Below are positions 35,785 to 46,800 of a DNA stretch of 64,000 nucleotides, piece after piece. A program made the position numbers and the translations under genes. Source of the DNA: Roseateles asaccharophilus (GTDB lineage Bacteria; Pseudomonadota; Gammaproteobacteria; Burkholderiales; Burkholderiaceae_C); the NCBI RefSeq assembly GCF_004362405.1, contig NZ_SNXE01000010.1:62001-126000 (forward strand), read 5' to 3'. The notes beneath the pieces are model-generated. The model did not search any database. It worked only from the letters and a program-made list of their open reading frames with translations, and had not been told where the DNA came from. Positions within the stretch are counted from its first letter, which is position 1. The number at the start of each line of letters is the position of its first letter.

Positions 35785-35810
35785 TAGATTTATTCGGCTG
35801 ACAAAATCTA
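35785..35810. promoter_or_regulatory. dyad in the AT-rich icd-lysR intergenic region
   Basis: TAGATTT and AAATCTA form a perfect 7-bp inverted repeat separated by 12 bases, ending three bases before the lysR ATG in the most AT-rich stretch of the area. LysR regulators bind such interrupted dyads (T-N11-A) in the shared promoter region, so autoregulation and control of icd is the natural inference. Confidence 0.55.
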
Positions 35811-35813
35811 CAA

Positions 35814-36734
35814 ATGGCAATACGAAAACGGCTTCACACCCGCCAGACCACCTTCCGTCAGCTGGAGGTCTTTCGCGCCGTGGCCGAGAGGCTGAGCGTG
35901 ACCGAGGCGGCGCATGCGCTGCATCTGGCCCAGCCCACGGTCTCCACCCAGCTGGCCCGGCTGGCCCAGGCCCTGGATGTGCAGCTCTTCGAGCAGATCG
36001 GCAAGCAGCTCTACCTGACGGATGTGGGTGAGGAGTTGCTGGCCACCAGCCGCGAGCTCTTCGATGTGCTGGACCGGCTGGAGATGCGTCTGGCCCAGCG
36101 GGCGGGGCTCTCGGTGGGGCGCCTGCGCCTGGGGGTGGTGACCACGGCCAAATACCTGGTGCCGGGTTTGCTGGGACCCTTCTGCCAGGCGCATCCGCAG
36201 GTGGAGGTGGAGTTCCAGGTGGGCAACCGGGCCGAGATCCGGCGCCGTCTTCAGGACAATCTGGACGACCTCTATGTCTTCAGCCACCCGCCGCGCGAGC
36301 TCGATATCGAGCTGACCCTGCTGACCGAGAACCCGCTGGTCGTGATCGCGCCCCGCGAGCATCCCTTGGCCAGCCGCCGTCGCATCCCCTGGAAGGCGCT
36401 GGCTGGCGAGCGCTGGCTGATGCGCGAGCCGGGTTCGGGCACCCGCCATGCCATCGAGCGCTTTTGTGAGACCCAGGGCCTGAGCCTGGACAAATCCATC
36501 ACCATCGCCAGCAACGAGGCCATCAAGGAGTCGGTGGCGGCCGGTCTGGGCCTGGCCATCCTGAGCCGCCTGGCCCTGACCCATATGGCGCCGGGCAATC
36601 TGGTGGAGCTGCCGGTGGAGGGCTTCCCCATTGCCAACAGCTGGTATCTGGTGGTGCCGCGCGGCAAGCAGCTCTCGCCCATCGCGGCGGCCTTCAAGCA
36701 GCACATGCTGTCCCAGCTGGGGCCGCAGGTCTGA
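35814..36734 (+). CDS. LysR family transcriptional regulator (CbbR-like)
   Basis: A 306-residue LysR regulator. The winged helix-turn-helix is at about 13-75 (FRQLEVFRAVAERLSVTEAAHALHLAQPTVSTQLARLAQALDVQLFEQ), then the effector-binding fold with KYLVPGLLGPFCQAHPQVEVEFQVGNRAEIRRRLQ, ENPLVVIAPREHPLA, EPGSGTRHAIERFCE and AAGLGLAILSRLALTHM. The sequence is closest in style to CbbR-type regulators, but no cbb genes are in the window. It is divergent from icd, 105 bases apart, with a dyad in between. Confidence 0.92.
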   Translation: MAIRKRLHTRQTTFRQLEVFRAVAERLSVTEAAHALHLAQPTVSTQLARLAQALDVQLFEQIGKQLYLTDVGEELLATSRELFDVLDRLEMRLAQRAGLSVGRLRLGVVTTAKYLVPGLLGPFCQAHPQVEVEFQVGNRAEIRRRLQDNLDDLYVFSHPPRELDIELTLLTENPLVVIAPREHPLASRRRIPWKALAGERWLMREPGSGTRHAIERFCETQGLSLDKSITIASNEAIKESVAAGLGLAILSRLALTHMAPGNLVELPVEGFPIANSWYLVVPRGKQLSPIAAAFKQHMLSQLGPQV

Positions 36735-36792
36735 GCCCTTGCGCGGCGGGCTTCTGGCACACTGTCGCGCCCCGCATCTGCACGAGTTTTCC

Positions 36793-38082
36793 ATGAGCCA
36801 GCCCATCCCATCCGCCCCGCAGGCCCTGGTCATCGGCGGCGGCCCCGCCGGCCTGATGGCGGCCGAGGCCCTGCGCGCGGCGGGCGTGGAGGTGGATCTT
36901 TGCGATGCCATGGCCTCGGTGGGCCGCAAATTCCTGCTGGCCGGCAAGGGCGGGCTCAATCTCACGCATTCCGAAGATTTCGAGCCCTTTGTGGGGCGCT
37001 TTGGCGAGCGCGCGTCCCGGATCGAGCCCCTGCTGCGCACCTTTGACGGCCCGGCCCTGCGCGCCTGGGCCGAGGGCCTGGGCGTGAGCACCTTTGTCGG
37101 CACCTCGGGCCGCGTCTTTCCCACGGACATGAAGGCCGCGCCCCTGTTGCGGGCTTGGCTGGCGCGCCTGCGCGCCGCGGGCGTGCGTTTTCATATGCGC
37201 ACGCGCTGGCTGGGCTGGAACGAGGATGGCGCGCTGCGCCTGCAGGGGGCCGATGGCGTGGAGCAGTGCGTGCGCCCCGGCGTCACCGTGCTGGCCCTGG
37301 GCGGCGCGTCCTGGCCCCAGCTGGGCTCGGACGGCGCCTGGGCGCCCCTGCTGCAGGCCCAGGCGGGCCTGGACATCGCGACGCTGCGCGCCGCCAACTG
37401 CGGCTTTGACATCGGCCCCACGGCCGCCCATGCGGACGCGCCCGGCTGGAGCCCCGTGTTTGCCCAGCGCTTTGCCGGCCAGCCGGTCAAGCCCGTGGCC
37501 CTGCATTTCACGGGGCGGGGCGCCACGCCGCGCCGCTTCGAACGCCAGGGCGAGTTCGTGATCACGGCCAGCGGCATCGAGGGCTCGCTGATCTATGCCG
37601 CCTCGGCCCTCTTGCGCGAAGAGATCGCCGAGCAGGGCGAGGCCCTGATCGAGCTGGACCTGCTGCCGGGCCGCAGCGCCGACAAGGTGGCGGCCGAGGT
37701 GGCGCATCCGCGCGGCTCGCGCTCGCTCTCCAGCCATCTGAAGAGCCGCCTGGGCATCGAAGGGCTCAAGGCCGGCCTGCTTAACGAGTTGCTCAGCCGC
37801 GAGGAGATGCTGGACCCGGCCTGTCTTGCTGCGCGCCTCAAGCGCCTGCCCCTGCGCCTGCGCGCCCCGCGCCCGGTGGCCGAGGCCATCAGCACCGCCG
37901 GCGGCCTGCGCTTCGAGGATCTGGATGAGGGCCTGATGGTCAAGCGCCGCCCCGGCCTGTTCTGCGCCGGCGAGATGCTGGACTGGGAAGCCCCCACCGG
38001 CGGCTATCTGCTCACCGCCAGCATGGCCAGCGGTCGCGTGGCGGGTGCGGCGGCGGCCCGCTGGCTGGCCGCGCAAGGCTGA
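36793..38082 (+). CDS. NAD(P)/FAD-dependent flavoprotein, HI0933/YhiN family
   Basis: A 429-residue flavoprotein. It opens with the FAD-binding VIGGGPAGLMAAEALRAAGVEVDLCDAMASVGRKFLLAGKGGLNLTHSE, the hallmark of the HI0933 (YhiN) family, and continues with TSGRVFPTDMKAAPLLRAWL, VLALGGASWPQLGSDG and the C-terminal FAD loop LFCAGEMLDWEAPTGGYLLTASMASGRVAG. The family's reaction is not established; some are annotated as TIGR03862-type. The 59-base gap after lysR has no obvious promoter, so it could be co-transcribed. A longer frame begins at 36631 within lysR and is not used. Confidence 0.92.
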   Translation: MSQPIPSAPQALVIGGGPAGLMAAEALRAAGVEVDLCDAMASVGRKFLLAGKGGLNLTHSEDFEPFVGRFGERASRIEPLLRTFDGPALRAWAEGLGVSTFVGTSGRVFPTDMKAAPLLRAWLARLRAAGVRFHMRTRWLGWNEDGALRLQGADGVEQCVRPGVTVLALGGASWPQLGSDGAWAPLLQAQAGLDIATLRAANCGFDIGPTAAHADAPGWSPVFAQRFAGQPVKPVALHFTGRGATPRRFERQGEFVITASGIEGSLIYAASALLREEIAEQGEALIELDLLPGRSADKVAAEVAHPRGSRSLSSHLKSRLGIEGLKAGLLNELLSREEMLDPACLAARLKRLPLRLRAPRPVAEAISTAGGLRFEDLDEGLMVKRRPGLFCAGEMLDWEAPTGGYLLTASMASGRVAGAAAARWLAAQG

Positions 38083-38165
38083 GCCGATCTCAAGCCGGGC
38101 ATGGCCCTGACCAGGGGCTATGGCACACTCCCGCGCTTCCCGTTTCGTCTAGGTTTTGAGCTGTT

Positions 38166-40514
<2,349 letters not shown>

Positions 40515-40622
40515 GCGCGGGGCCTGGTCTGGGTGCGCCGCCTGCGAGTGGCGCCGCGCAGTCAGCATTTCGTCGCATGAGGCCTGCAGACTCGCGCATT
40601 TGCCCTTAGGCTTCGCCCCGTC

Positions 40623-42863
40623 ATGCGCCACTTGGAGATTGTCTTGTCCTTTCGTATCCGCCCCTTGAGCCTTGCCTGCACGCTGCTGGCCCTCGGCTAT
40701 GCCTGCAGCCCTGCGCAAGCGCAGGACATGCCCGGCGGCGAGAGCGACGCGGGGTCGCCGCGCCCGCAGGCGGGTACCCGGCTGGATCGGGTGGAGCTGA
40801 GCTCGCGGGTGCAGACCGACACCGATCTGCGTCGCCGCGCGGCCGTGGCCAAGCAGGTCTACGGCCGTGAGGAGCTGGATCGTTTCGGCGACAGCAATGT
40901 GGCCGATGTGCTCAAGCGCCTGCCGGGTGTCAGCGTGCAGGGCAATGCGCCGCGCATGCGTGGCCTGGGTGCGGGCTATACCCTGATCCTGATCAATGGC
41001 GACCCGGCCCCGCCGGGCTTCCAGTTCGACCAGCTCGACCCCAAGCAGGTGGAGCGCATCGAGGTCACCAAGGGCCCCACGGCCGACCAGAGTGCCCAGG
41101 CCGTGGCCGGCGCCATCAACATCATCCTCAAGGACGCGCCGCGCGTCAGCCAGCGTGACCTGGGCATGCGCCTGGGTTACAACGCCGACCGTCCCGTGGG
41201 CGGGCTGAACTTCACCTGGGGTGAGCGGGTGCTGGGTGGCGTGGCCGTGTCGGTGCCCATCTCCGTGTTCCAGTGGCGCGGTCTCAATGAAACCCGCACC
41301 GAGAAGCGTGCGCCGGGGACCAATGGAGAGAGCGCCCTCTCCGTGCAGGAAGGTGCGCAGCCCTTCTGGGGTCGTGGCATCAACAGCAGCCCGCGCCTGA
41401 ACTGGAAGATTGACGATGAGCAGTCGCTGGCCGTGCAGGCCTTCGCGCAGGACGGCCGTTGGAACAACAGAACCAGCTTCAGCAATCAGGTGCTGACCGC
41501 CAGCCCCATCCTTGAGGATGACAACGCCGGCAGGGGTGGTTTCCGTACCGTGCGCGCCAATGCCAACTATCAGAACCGGCTCAGCGACAGCCAGAAGCTG
41601 GAGCTCAAGCTGGGCGGCCAGCGTGCCGAGGGCGACTTCGATGTGCAGACCTTCCGCAACGGCATGCCGCAACGCCGTTCTGTGGGCGACAACCTGGACC
41701 GCAGCATCACGCAGAGCGGCAAGTTCGGCCAGCTCTTGGGTGAGTCGCACAGCCTGACGGTGGGCTGGGACCTGGAGTCGCGCCGCCGCGACGAGAAGCG
41801 CGAGGTCACGGAGCTGGGCTCGCCCCAACTGCCTGACTTTGATGGCCAGCCCTTTGGGGCGCGGGTGCAGCGTCAAGCCCTGTTCATCCAGGACGAGTGG
41901 GAGCTTAGCCCCCAGTGGTCCACCTATCTGGGCCTGCGTGGTGAGCGCATCGTGACCCAGAGCCGCGGCCTGGCGGTGGAAGAGCGCAACACCAGCGAGG
42001 TGATCACGCCGCTCTGGCATCTGAACTACAAGCTGGATCCCAAGGGCCGTGATCTGATCCGAGCCAGCCTGACCCGCAGCTACAAGGCGCCCGAACTCAA
42101 TGCCTTGCTGGGGCGGCCGGCGCTCAACGGCCTCTATCCGGATGCCAGCAAGCCCAACACCCAGATTGCCCCCGATCGCGTGGGCAATCCGCAACTCAAG
42201 CCCGAGCTGGCGACCGGCCTGGACCTGGCCTTCGAGAAGTACCTGTCCGCCGGCGGCATGGTCAGCGTGGGCTTTTTCCATCGCGAAATCCAGGATCTGA
42301 TCCGCAATCAGGTGGTGCTTAGGACGGTGAGCTGGTCGCCCGTGCAGCGCTGGGTGTCGACCCCGCTGAACATCTCCCGCGCCAGCACCAGCGGCATCGA
42401 GCTGGAGCTCAAGGGGCGGGCCGGCGAGTTGCTGCCCTCGGTCTTCGACCCCAAGCTGGCCCTGAACCTGCGAAGCTCGCTCAACTACTACCGCTCACGC
42501 GTGAAGGCCCTGGAAGGCCCCAACAACCGTCTGGACGGCCAGCAGCCCTGGTCGGCCAACTTCGGTTTGGACTATCGGCTGAGCGCCTTGCCCATGCCCG
42601 TGGTGCTGGGGGGCAATCTGGGCTTCACGCCCGGCTACACCACGCGCCAGAGCGAGACCCAGTGGCTGGAGCAGGGGCGGGTGCGGTCCATGGATCTGTT
42701 TGCCCAGCTGGTGCTGAGCAAGCAGGCCTCCCTGCGTCTGATGGCCAATAACTTCGCGCCGCTGGACAACCGCTCGCGCACCCTGCTGGCCACGGACGAC
42801 TACACCGCCACCGAGCGCCAGGGGCGCACCTGGTGGGGGGCGATGCTGGAGTACAAGCTCTGA
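40623..42863 (+). CDS. TonB-dependent outer-membrane receptor
   Basis: A 746-residue receptor. A signal peptide ends near residue 34 (ALGYACSPAQAQ). The plug domain has VYGREELDRFGDSNVADVLKRLPGVSVQGNAPRMRGLGAGYTLILINGDPAPPG and VERIEVTKGPTADQSAQAVAGAINIILKDAPR, the standard TonB plug order. The rest is a 22-strand beta-barrel ending in an aromatic-rich strand (QGRTWWGAMLEYKL). Such receptors take up iron chelates, cobalamin, sugars or other ligands; the ligand is not predictable here and no siderophore, ABC or FecR genes are nearby. It overlaps the patatin-like gene at TGATG. Confidence 0.94.
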   Translation: MRHLEIVLSFRIRPLSLACTLLALGYACSPAQAQDMPGGESDAGSPRPQAGTRLDRVELSSRVQTDTDLRRRAAVAKQVYGREELDRFGDSNVADVLKRLPGVSVQGNAPRMRGLGAGYTLILINGDPAPPGFQFDQLDPKQVERIEVTKGPTADQSAQAVAGAINIILKDAPRVSQRDLGMRLGYNADRPVGGLNFTWGERVLGGVAVSVPISVFQWRGLNETRTEKRAPGTNGESALSVQEGAQPFWGRGINSSPRLNWKIDDEQSLAVQAFAQDGRWNNRTSFSNQVLTASPILEDDNAGRGGFRTVRANANYQNRLSDSQKLELKLGGQRAEGDFDVQTFRNGMPQRRSVGDNLDRSITQSGKFGQLLGESHSLTVGWDLESRRRDEKREVTELGSPQLPDFDGQPFGARVQRQALFIQDEWELSPQWSTYLGLRGERIVTQSRGLAVEERNTSEVITPLWHLNYKLDPKGRDLIRASLTRSYKAPELNALLGRPALNGLYPDASKPNTQIAPDRVGNPQLKPELATGLDLAFEKYLSAGGMVSVGFFHREIQDLIRNQVVLRTVSWSPVQRWVSTPLNISRASTSGIELELKGRAGELLPSVFDPKLALNLRSSLNYYRSRVKALEGPNNRLDGQQPWSANFGLDYRLSALPMPVVLGGNLGFTPGYTTRQSETQWLEQGRVRSMDLFAQLVLSKQASLRLMANNFAPLDNRSRTLLATDDYTATERQGRTWWGAMLEYKL

Positions 42864-43969
42864 TGGGAGCTGGCGGCGGCGCGCTGCGCATCTATGCCGG
42901 GCCGCGCGCCCGGGCGCGGCTGCGCGAACGCGGTTTGCGTGCCGAGGAGGTGCGGGTCATCCCGGCTGCGGCCGGTGGTCCCAAGGGCCTGATCCTCAAC
43001 AAGCTGGATCAGCATCTTTTCGGACGCTGGCTGCCGACCGCCACACAGGATGTACATCTGCTGGGTGCCTCCATCGGCGCCTGGCGCATGGCCACGGCCT
43101 GTCTCGCCCACGAGGCGACCGACGCGGTGCAGGCCTTTGCCCGCATGGCGCATGACTATGTGCATCAGCGCTACGAAAGCCGGCCGGGCCAACGCCCCAC
43201 GGCCGAGGCCGTGAGCCGCGGTTTCGCCGCCAAGCTGGCGGAGATCTTTGGCGCCCAGGAGTCGCGGGTGCTGTCCCATCCGCGCTACCGTCTGCATGTC
43301 TTCACCTCGCGCGGCCGGCATATCCTGGGCCGCGAGGGCCGTCTGCGCACGCCCTTGGGCTACTCGGCTGCGTTCGCGAGCAATCTGCTGTCGCGGCGTG
43401 CCATGTCGGTGTGGCTGGATCGGGTGGTGTTCTCCGATCCGCGCGCACCGCTGCCCATGCCGTTGGCGGACTTTCGCAGTCACCAGGTCGAGCTCAGTGA
43501 GCGGAACCTGCAGTCGGCCCTGCTGGCCAGTTGCTCCATCCCCTTCTGGCTGCAGGCGGTTCCCGATGTGCCCGGCGGACCGCGCGGCGCCTACTGGGAC
43601 GGTGGCATCACCGACTATCACCTGCACCTGAACTACGCGGCCATGGCGGGCGAAGGGCTGGTGCTGTATCCGCATTTCCAGGCGCAGGTGATTCCGGGCT
43701 GGCTGGACAAGAGCCTGCGGCACCGGCACGCGGCCACGGCCTTTCTGGACAATGTCGTGCTGCTGGCGCCGGACCCGGACTGGGTGGCCCGCCTGCCGCG
43801 CGGCAAGCTCCCGGATCGCGATGACTTCCGCCACTATGGCGATGATGTGCAGGCACGCGCCCGAGCCTGGCTGGCGGCCATCGCCGAGAGCGAGCGCCTG
43901 TGTGAGGACTTCGCGCGGGCCTGCGAGCGCGACAGCCTGGATGTCCTGCCCCTGCCCGGGCGGGCTTGA
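42863..43969 (+). CDS. patatin-like phospholipase family protein
   Basis: A 368-residue protein with a patatin core: the oxyanion-hole stretch IPAAAGGPKGLILNKLDQHLF (about 35-55), the nucleophile elbow GASIGAWRMA (GxSxG, Ser at about residue 72), and the Asp element GAYWDGGITDYHLHLNY (DGG). Patatins hydrolyse acyl chains from phospholipids or other lipids. No signal peptide is seen at this start. It begins at the A of the TGATG overlap with the TonB receptor, so translation is coupled; an upstream ATG at 42833 lies inside the receptor gene. The pairing with a TonB receptor is unusual. Confidence 0.85.
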   Translation: MGAGGGALRIYAGPRARARLRERGLRAEEVRVIPAAAGGPKGLILNKLDQHLFGRWLPTATQDVHLLGASIGAWRMATACLAHEATDAVQAFARMAHDYVHQRYESRPGQRPTAEAVSRGFAAKLAEIFGAQESRVLSHPRYRLHVFTSRGRHILGREGRLRTPLGYSAAFASNLLSRRAMSVWLDRVVFSDPRAPLPMPLADFRSHQVELSERNLQSALLASCSIPFWLQAVPDVPGGPRGAYWDGGITDYHLHLNYAAMAGEGLVLYPHFQAQVIPGWLDKSLRHRHAATAFLDNVVLLAPDPDWVARLPRGKLPDRDDFRHYGDDVQARARAWLAAIAESERLCEDFARACERDSLDVLPLPGRA

Positions 43970-43971
43970 CT

Positions 43972-43977
43972 TACAAT
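43972..43977 (+). promoter_or_regulatory. candidate -10 element of the thrS leader transcript
   Basis: TACAAT in TTACAATCGGG, 59 bases before the leader-peptide ATG and just after the patatin stop. No clear -35 hexamer. Confidence 0.4.
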
Positions 43978-44035
43978 CGGGCGCAGTTTCAAAGCCCCAA
44001 GCAACACCACAAGGACCGAGAAAGGCAGCTAGGTT

Positions 44036-44074
44036 ATGACACCGCGAACTACGACCACCCCCTCTGAGGTTTAG
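44036..44074 (+). CDS. thrS leader peptide [12 protein letters not shown]
   Basis: A 12-codon open frame ATG ACA CCG CGA ACT ACG ACC ACC CCC TCT GAG GTT TAG. Five of 12 residues are Thr, four of them consecutive (codons 5-8), in the leader of the threonyl-tRNA synthetase gene. AAAGG (44021-44025) and AGG (44031-44033) can serve as ribosome sites. The Thr codons lie between a segment able to pair with 44080-44084 and the antiterminator segment at 44077-44083, as needed for ribosome stalling to sense Thr-tRNA. The role is the regulation of thrS by attenuation; the peptide itself probably has no function. Confidence 0.85.
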   Translation: MTPRTTTTPSEV

Positions 44075-44138
44075 TCGGCCGCGGCTCGTCACGTCTTTTT
44101 CGTCATCCCACAAGAACGCGGCCCAGGCCGCGTTTTTT
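44042..44138 (+). promoter_or_regulatory. transcription attenuator of thrS (mutually exclusive hairpins)
   Basis: Four segments behave as a classic attenuator. Segment 1, CCGCG (44042-44046, codons 3-4), can pair with CGCGG (44080-44084). Segment 2, GGCCGCG (44077-44083), just after the leader stop, can instead pair with segment 3, CGCGGCC (44117-44123). Segment 3 otherwise pairs with segment 4, GGCCGCG (44126-44132), forming the terminator. A ribosome stalled on Thr codons would mask segment 1 and favour 2:3 (read-through); one that reaches the stop would cover segment 2 and allow 3:4 (termination). Confidence 0.8.
44116..44138 (+). terminator. intrinsic terminator (attenuator) before thrS
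   Basis: Perfect stem ACGCGGCC / GGCCGCGT with loop CA, followed by six T (44133-44138). It ends 19 bases before the thrS ATG, so it can only serve to stop the leader transcript. Confidence 0.93.
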
Positions 44139-44157
44139 GTTTCTCCGGAGTGTTTTC

Positions 44158-46065
44158 ATGATCGCTATCCAATTGCCCGATGGCTCCAAGCGCCAGTTCG
44201 AGGCCCCCGTCACCGTGGCCCAGGTGGCTGCCTCCATCGGCACGGGCTTGGCCAAGGCCGCCCTGGCCGGCCGTGTGGACGGCAAGCTGGTGGACACCAG
44301 CCATCTGATCGCGCAGGACGCCCAGCTGGCCATCATCACCGACAAGGACGCCGACGGCCTGGAGGTGATCCGCCACTCCACCGCCCACCTGCTGGCCTAT
44401 GCCGTCAAGGAACTCTTCCCCGAGGCCCAGGTCACCATCGGCCCGGTCATCGAGAACGGCTTCTACTACGACTTCAGCTACAAGCGCCCCTTCACGCCCG
44501 ACGATTTGGCCGCCATCGAGAAGAAGATGGGCGAGTTGGCCAAGAAGGACGAGGCGGTGGTGCGCCGCGTGCTGCCGCGCGACGAGGCCGTGGCTTACTT
44601 CAAGGGCATCGGCGAGGCCTACAAGGCCGAAATCATCGCCAGCATTCCCAGCAATGAAGAGGTCTCGCTGTACCGCGAGGGGGCCTTTGAAGACCTGTGC
44701 CGCGGCCCGCATGTGCCCAGCACCGGCAAGCTCAAGCACTTCAAGCTCATGAAGGTGGCGGGCGCCTACTGGCGCGGCGACCACAACAACGAGCAGTTGC
44801 AGCGCATCTACGGCACGGCCTGGGCCAGCAAGGACGATCTGCAAAAGTACCTGACCATGCTGGAGGAAGCCGAGAAGCGCGACCACCGCAAGATCGGCAA
44901 GGAGCTGGACCTCTTCCACATCGACGAGCACTCGCCCGGCACCGTGTTCTGGCATCCCAAGGGCTGGACGGTCTGGCAGGAGGTGGAGCAGTACATGCGC
45001 CGCGTCTACCGCGAGAACGGCTATCTGGAGGTCAAGGGCCCGCAGATCATCGACAAGTCGCTGTGGGAGAAGACCGGCCACTGGGACAAGTACCGCGAGA
45101 ACATGTTCACCACGGAGTCGGAGAAGCGCGACTACGCGCTCAAGCCGATGAACTGTCCCGGCCATATCCTGATCTTCAAGCAGGGCATCAAGAGCTATCG
45201 CGACCTGCCCCTGCGTTTCGGCGAGTTCGGTCAGTGCCACCGCAATGAGCCGACCGGCGGCCTGCACGGCATCATGCGGGTGCGCGGCTTCACCCAGGAC
45301 GACGGTCACATCTTCTGCACCGAGGACATGATCCAGGGCGAAGTCACGGCCTTCACGACCCTGCTGCAGAAGGTCTACAAGGACTTCGGCTTCACCGAGA
45401 TCCTCTACAAGCTCTCGACGCGCCCCGAGAAGCGCATCGGCTCCGAGGAGAGCTGGGACAAGGCCGAGGCCGCGCTGGCCGAAGGTCTGAAGGCTTCGGG
45501 CTGCGAGTTCGAGTACCTGCCGGGCGAGGGCGCCTTCTACGGCCCCAAGATCGAGTACACGCTCAAGGACGCGCTGGGCCGCCAGTGGCAGTGCGGCACC
45601 ATCCAGGTGGACCCGAACCTGCCGGAGCGCTTGGACGCCGAGTTCGTGGGTGAGGACGGCTCTCGCCACCGCCCCATCATGCTGCACCGGGCCATCGTGG
45701 GCAGCCTGGAGCGCTTCATCGGCATCCTGATCGAGCAGCATGCCGGCGCGCTGCCCACCTGGCTGGCCCCCACCCAGGTGGTGGTGGCCAATATCACGGA
45801 TGCCCAGGCGGATTACGTTCAGGAAATCGTGAAATCGCTGCAAAAACAAGGGCTTAGGGTGGCGGCCGATTTGCGGAACGAAAAAATCACGTATAAAATC
45901 CGCGAGCATTCTTTGCAAAAGGTTCCGTACATCCTGGTCGTTGGCGACAAGGAGAAGGCAAACGGGGCCGTTGCGGTGCGCGCTCGTGGCAACCAAGACC
46001 TGGGCGTGATGCCTCTGGAGAGCTTCATTGCCAAGCTCTCCGAGGACATTGCGAACAAGGTCTGA
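44158..46065 (+). CDS. thrS: threonyl-tRNA synthetase
   Basis: A 635-residue class II synthetase. A TGS domain leads ([25 protein letters not shown]), then the second editing-type domain with [34 protein letters not shown] (HxxxH), the catalytic core with motif 2 (FRL-like [34 protein letters not shown]) and motif 3 ([20 protein letters not shown]), and an anticodon domain from about 530. It charges tRNA-Thr. GGAG is 9 bases before ATG 44158; a frame extension to 44137 is within the terminator. Expression is likely attenuated by the upstream leader. Confidence 0.97.
   Translation: MIAIQLPDGSKRQFEAPVTVAQVAASIGTGLAKAALAGRVDGKLVDTSHLIAQDAQLAIITDKDADGLEVIRHSTAHLLAYAVKELFPEAQVTIGPVIENGFYYDFSYKRPFTPDDLAAIEKKMGELAKKDEAVVRRVLPRDEAVAYFKGIGEAYKAEIIASIPSNEEVSLYREGAFEDLCRGPHVPSTGKLKHFKLMKVAGAYWRGDHNNEQLQRIYGTAWASKDDLQKYLTMLEEAEKRDHRKIGKELDLFHIDEHSPGTVFWHPKGWTVWQEVEQYMRRVYRENGYLEVKGPQIIDKSLWEKTGHWDKYRENMFTTESEKRDYALKPMNCPGHILIFKQGIKSYRDLPLRFGEFGQCHRNEPTGGLHGIMRVRGFTQDDGHIFCTEDMIQGEVTAFTTLLQKVYKDFGFTEILYKLSTRPEKRIGSEESWDKAEAALAEGLKASGCEFEYLPGEGAFYGPKIEYTLKDALGRQWQCGTIQVDPNLPERLDAEFVGEDGSRHRPIMLHRAIVGSLERFIGILIEQHAGALPTWLAPTQVVVANITDAQADYVQEIVKSLQKQGLRVAADLRNEKITYKIREHSLQKVPYILVVGDKEKANGAVAVRARGNQDLGVMPLESFIAKLSEDIANKV
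45871..45899 (+). promoter_or_regulatory. candidate internal promoter for infC in the AT-rich end of thrS
   Basis: TTGCGG (45871-45876) and TAAAAT (45894-45899) with 17-base spacing, in a stretch markedly AT-richer than the rest of thrS. In E. coli infC promoters also lie inside thrS. Confidence 0.45.
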
Positions 46066-46127
46066 AGTCGGAGCGCGCTTTTTCGTCTGTTGGGCTCTCG
46101 CCTTGGGCTCGTTGAAAGGTAAGCACC

Positions 46128-46673
46128 ATCGCTACTTTTGCTGACCGTCGTGCGATTCCCGAGCGTAAGCATCGGCTGAACCGCGAAATCACTGCTCCCG
46201 AGGTCCGTCTGAACGGCCCGGAGAACGAGCCTCTGGGCATCGTTCCCATCATGGAAGCCCTGCGCATGGCAGGCGACCTGGATGTGGATCTGGTCGAGAT
46301 CGCTGCCACCGCCAGCCCGCCCGTGTGCCGGCTGATGGACTACGGCAAGTTCAAGTACCAGGAGCAGAAGCGCGCAGCCGAGGCCAAGGCCAAGCAGAAG
46401 GTCATCGAGGTCAAGGAAGTCAAGTTCCGTCCGGGCACGGACGAAGGCGACTACCAGATCAAGATGCGCAATCTGCGCCGCTTCATCGCCGAGGACGGTG
46501 ACAAGGGCAAGGTGACGCTGCGTTACCGTGGCCGCGAGATCACCCACCAGGACATCGGCATGCGTCTGTTGGAGCGTATCCGCGACGAGCTCGCCGATGT
46601 GGCCGTGGTGGAGAACATGCCCAAGCTGGAAGGCCGGCAGATGATCATGGTGCTGGCGCCCAAGAAGCGCTGA
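46128..46673 (+). CDS. infC: translation initiation factor IF-3, ATC start
   Basis: A 181-residue IF-3. The reading frame is bounded by TGA at 46113 and the only start that gives the family N-terminus ([27 protein letters not shown]) is ATC at 46128; the next ATG (46251) would remove 41 conserved residues. AAAGG lies 9 bases upstream. The N-domain ends near 75, the linker is Lys/Ala-rich ([24 protein letters not shown]), and the C-domain has [42 protein letters not shown]-3 proofreads start codons and represses its own atypical start in E. coli, so the same autocontrol is expected. Confidence 0.95.
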   Translation: MATFADRRAIPERKHRLNREITAPEVRLNGPENEPLGIVPIMEALRMAGDLDVDLVEIAATASPPVCRLMDYGKFKYQEQKRAAEAKAKQKVIEVKEVKFRPGTDEGDYQIKMRNLRRFIAEDGDKGKVTLRYRGREITHQDIGMRLLERIRDELADVAVVENMPKLEGRQMIMVLAPKKR

Positions 46674-46751
46674 ACACCGCAGGTTTGAGGATTTTGGTTC
46701 CGTCGATTTGGTCGTCGGCGGGACTCATAAGTCTCCAGTGGCCAGACAAGT

Positions 46752-46768
46752 GTTGCGGGCCCCGCAAC
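46752..46768 (+). promoter_or_regulatory. hairpin in the rpmI leader
   Basis: GTTGCGG / CCGCAAC with a 3-base loop, 32 bases before the rpmI ATG. L20 is known to repress rpmI-rplT through leader structures in other bacteria; whether this stem does so here is inferred from position only. Confidence 0.4.
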
Positions 46769-46800
46769 CGCCGCTGGGACGTTCTTAGAAGGAGCATGCA

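Noticed and set aside
43978-44035. A threonine riboswitch or T-box in the thrS leader
   Set aside because: No T-box sequence or aptamer-like structure is visible; the Thr-codon frame and competing stems explain the terminator.
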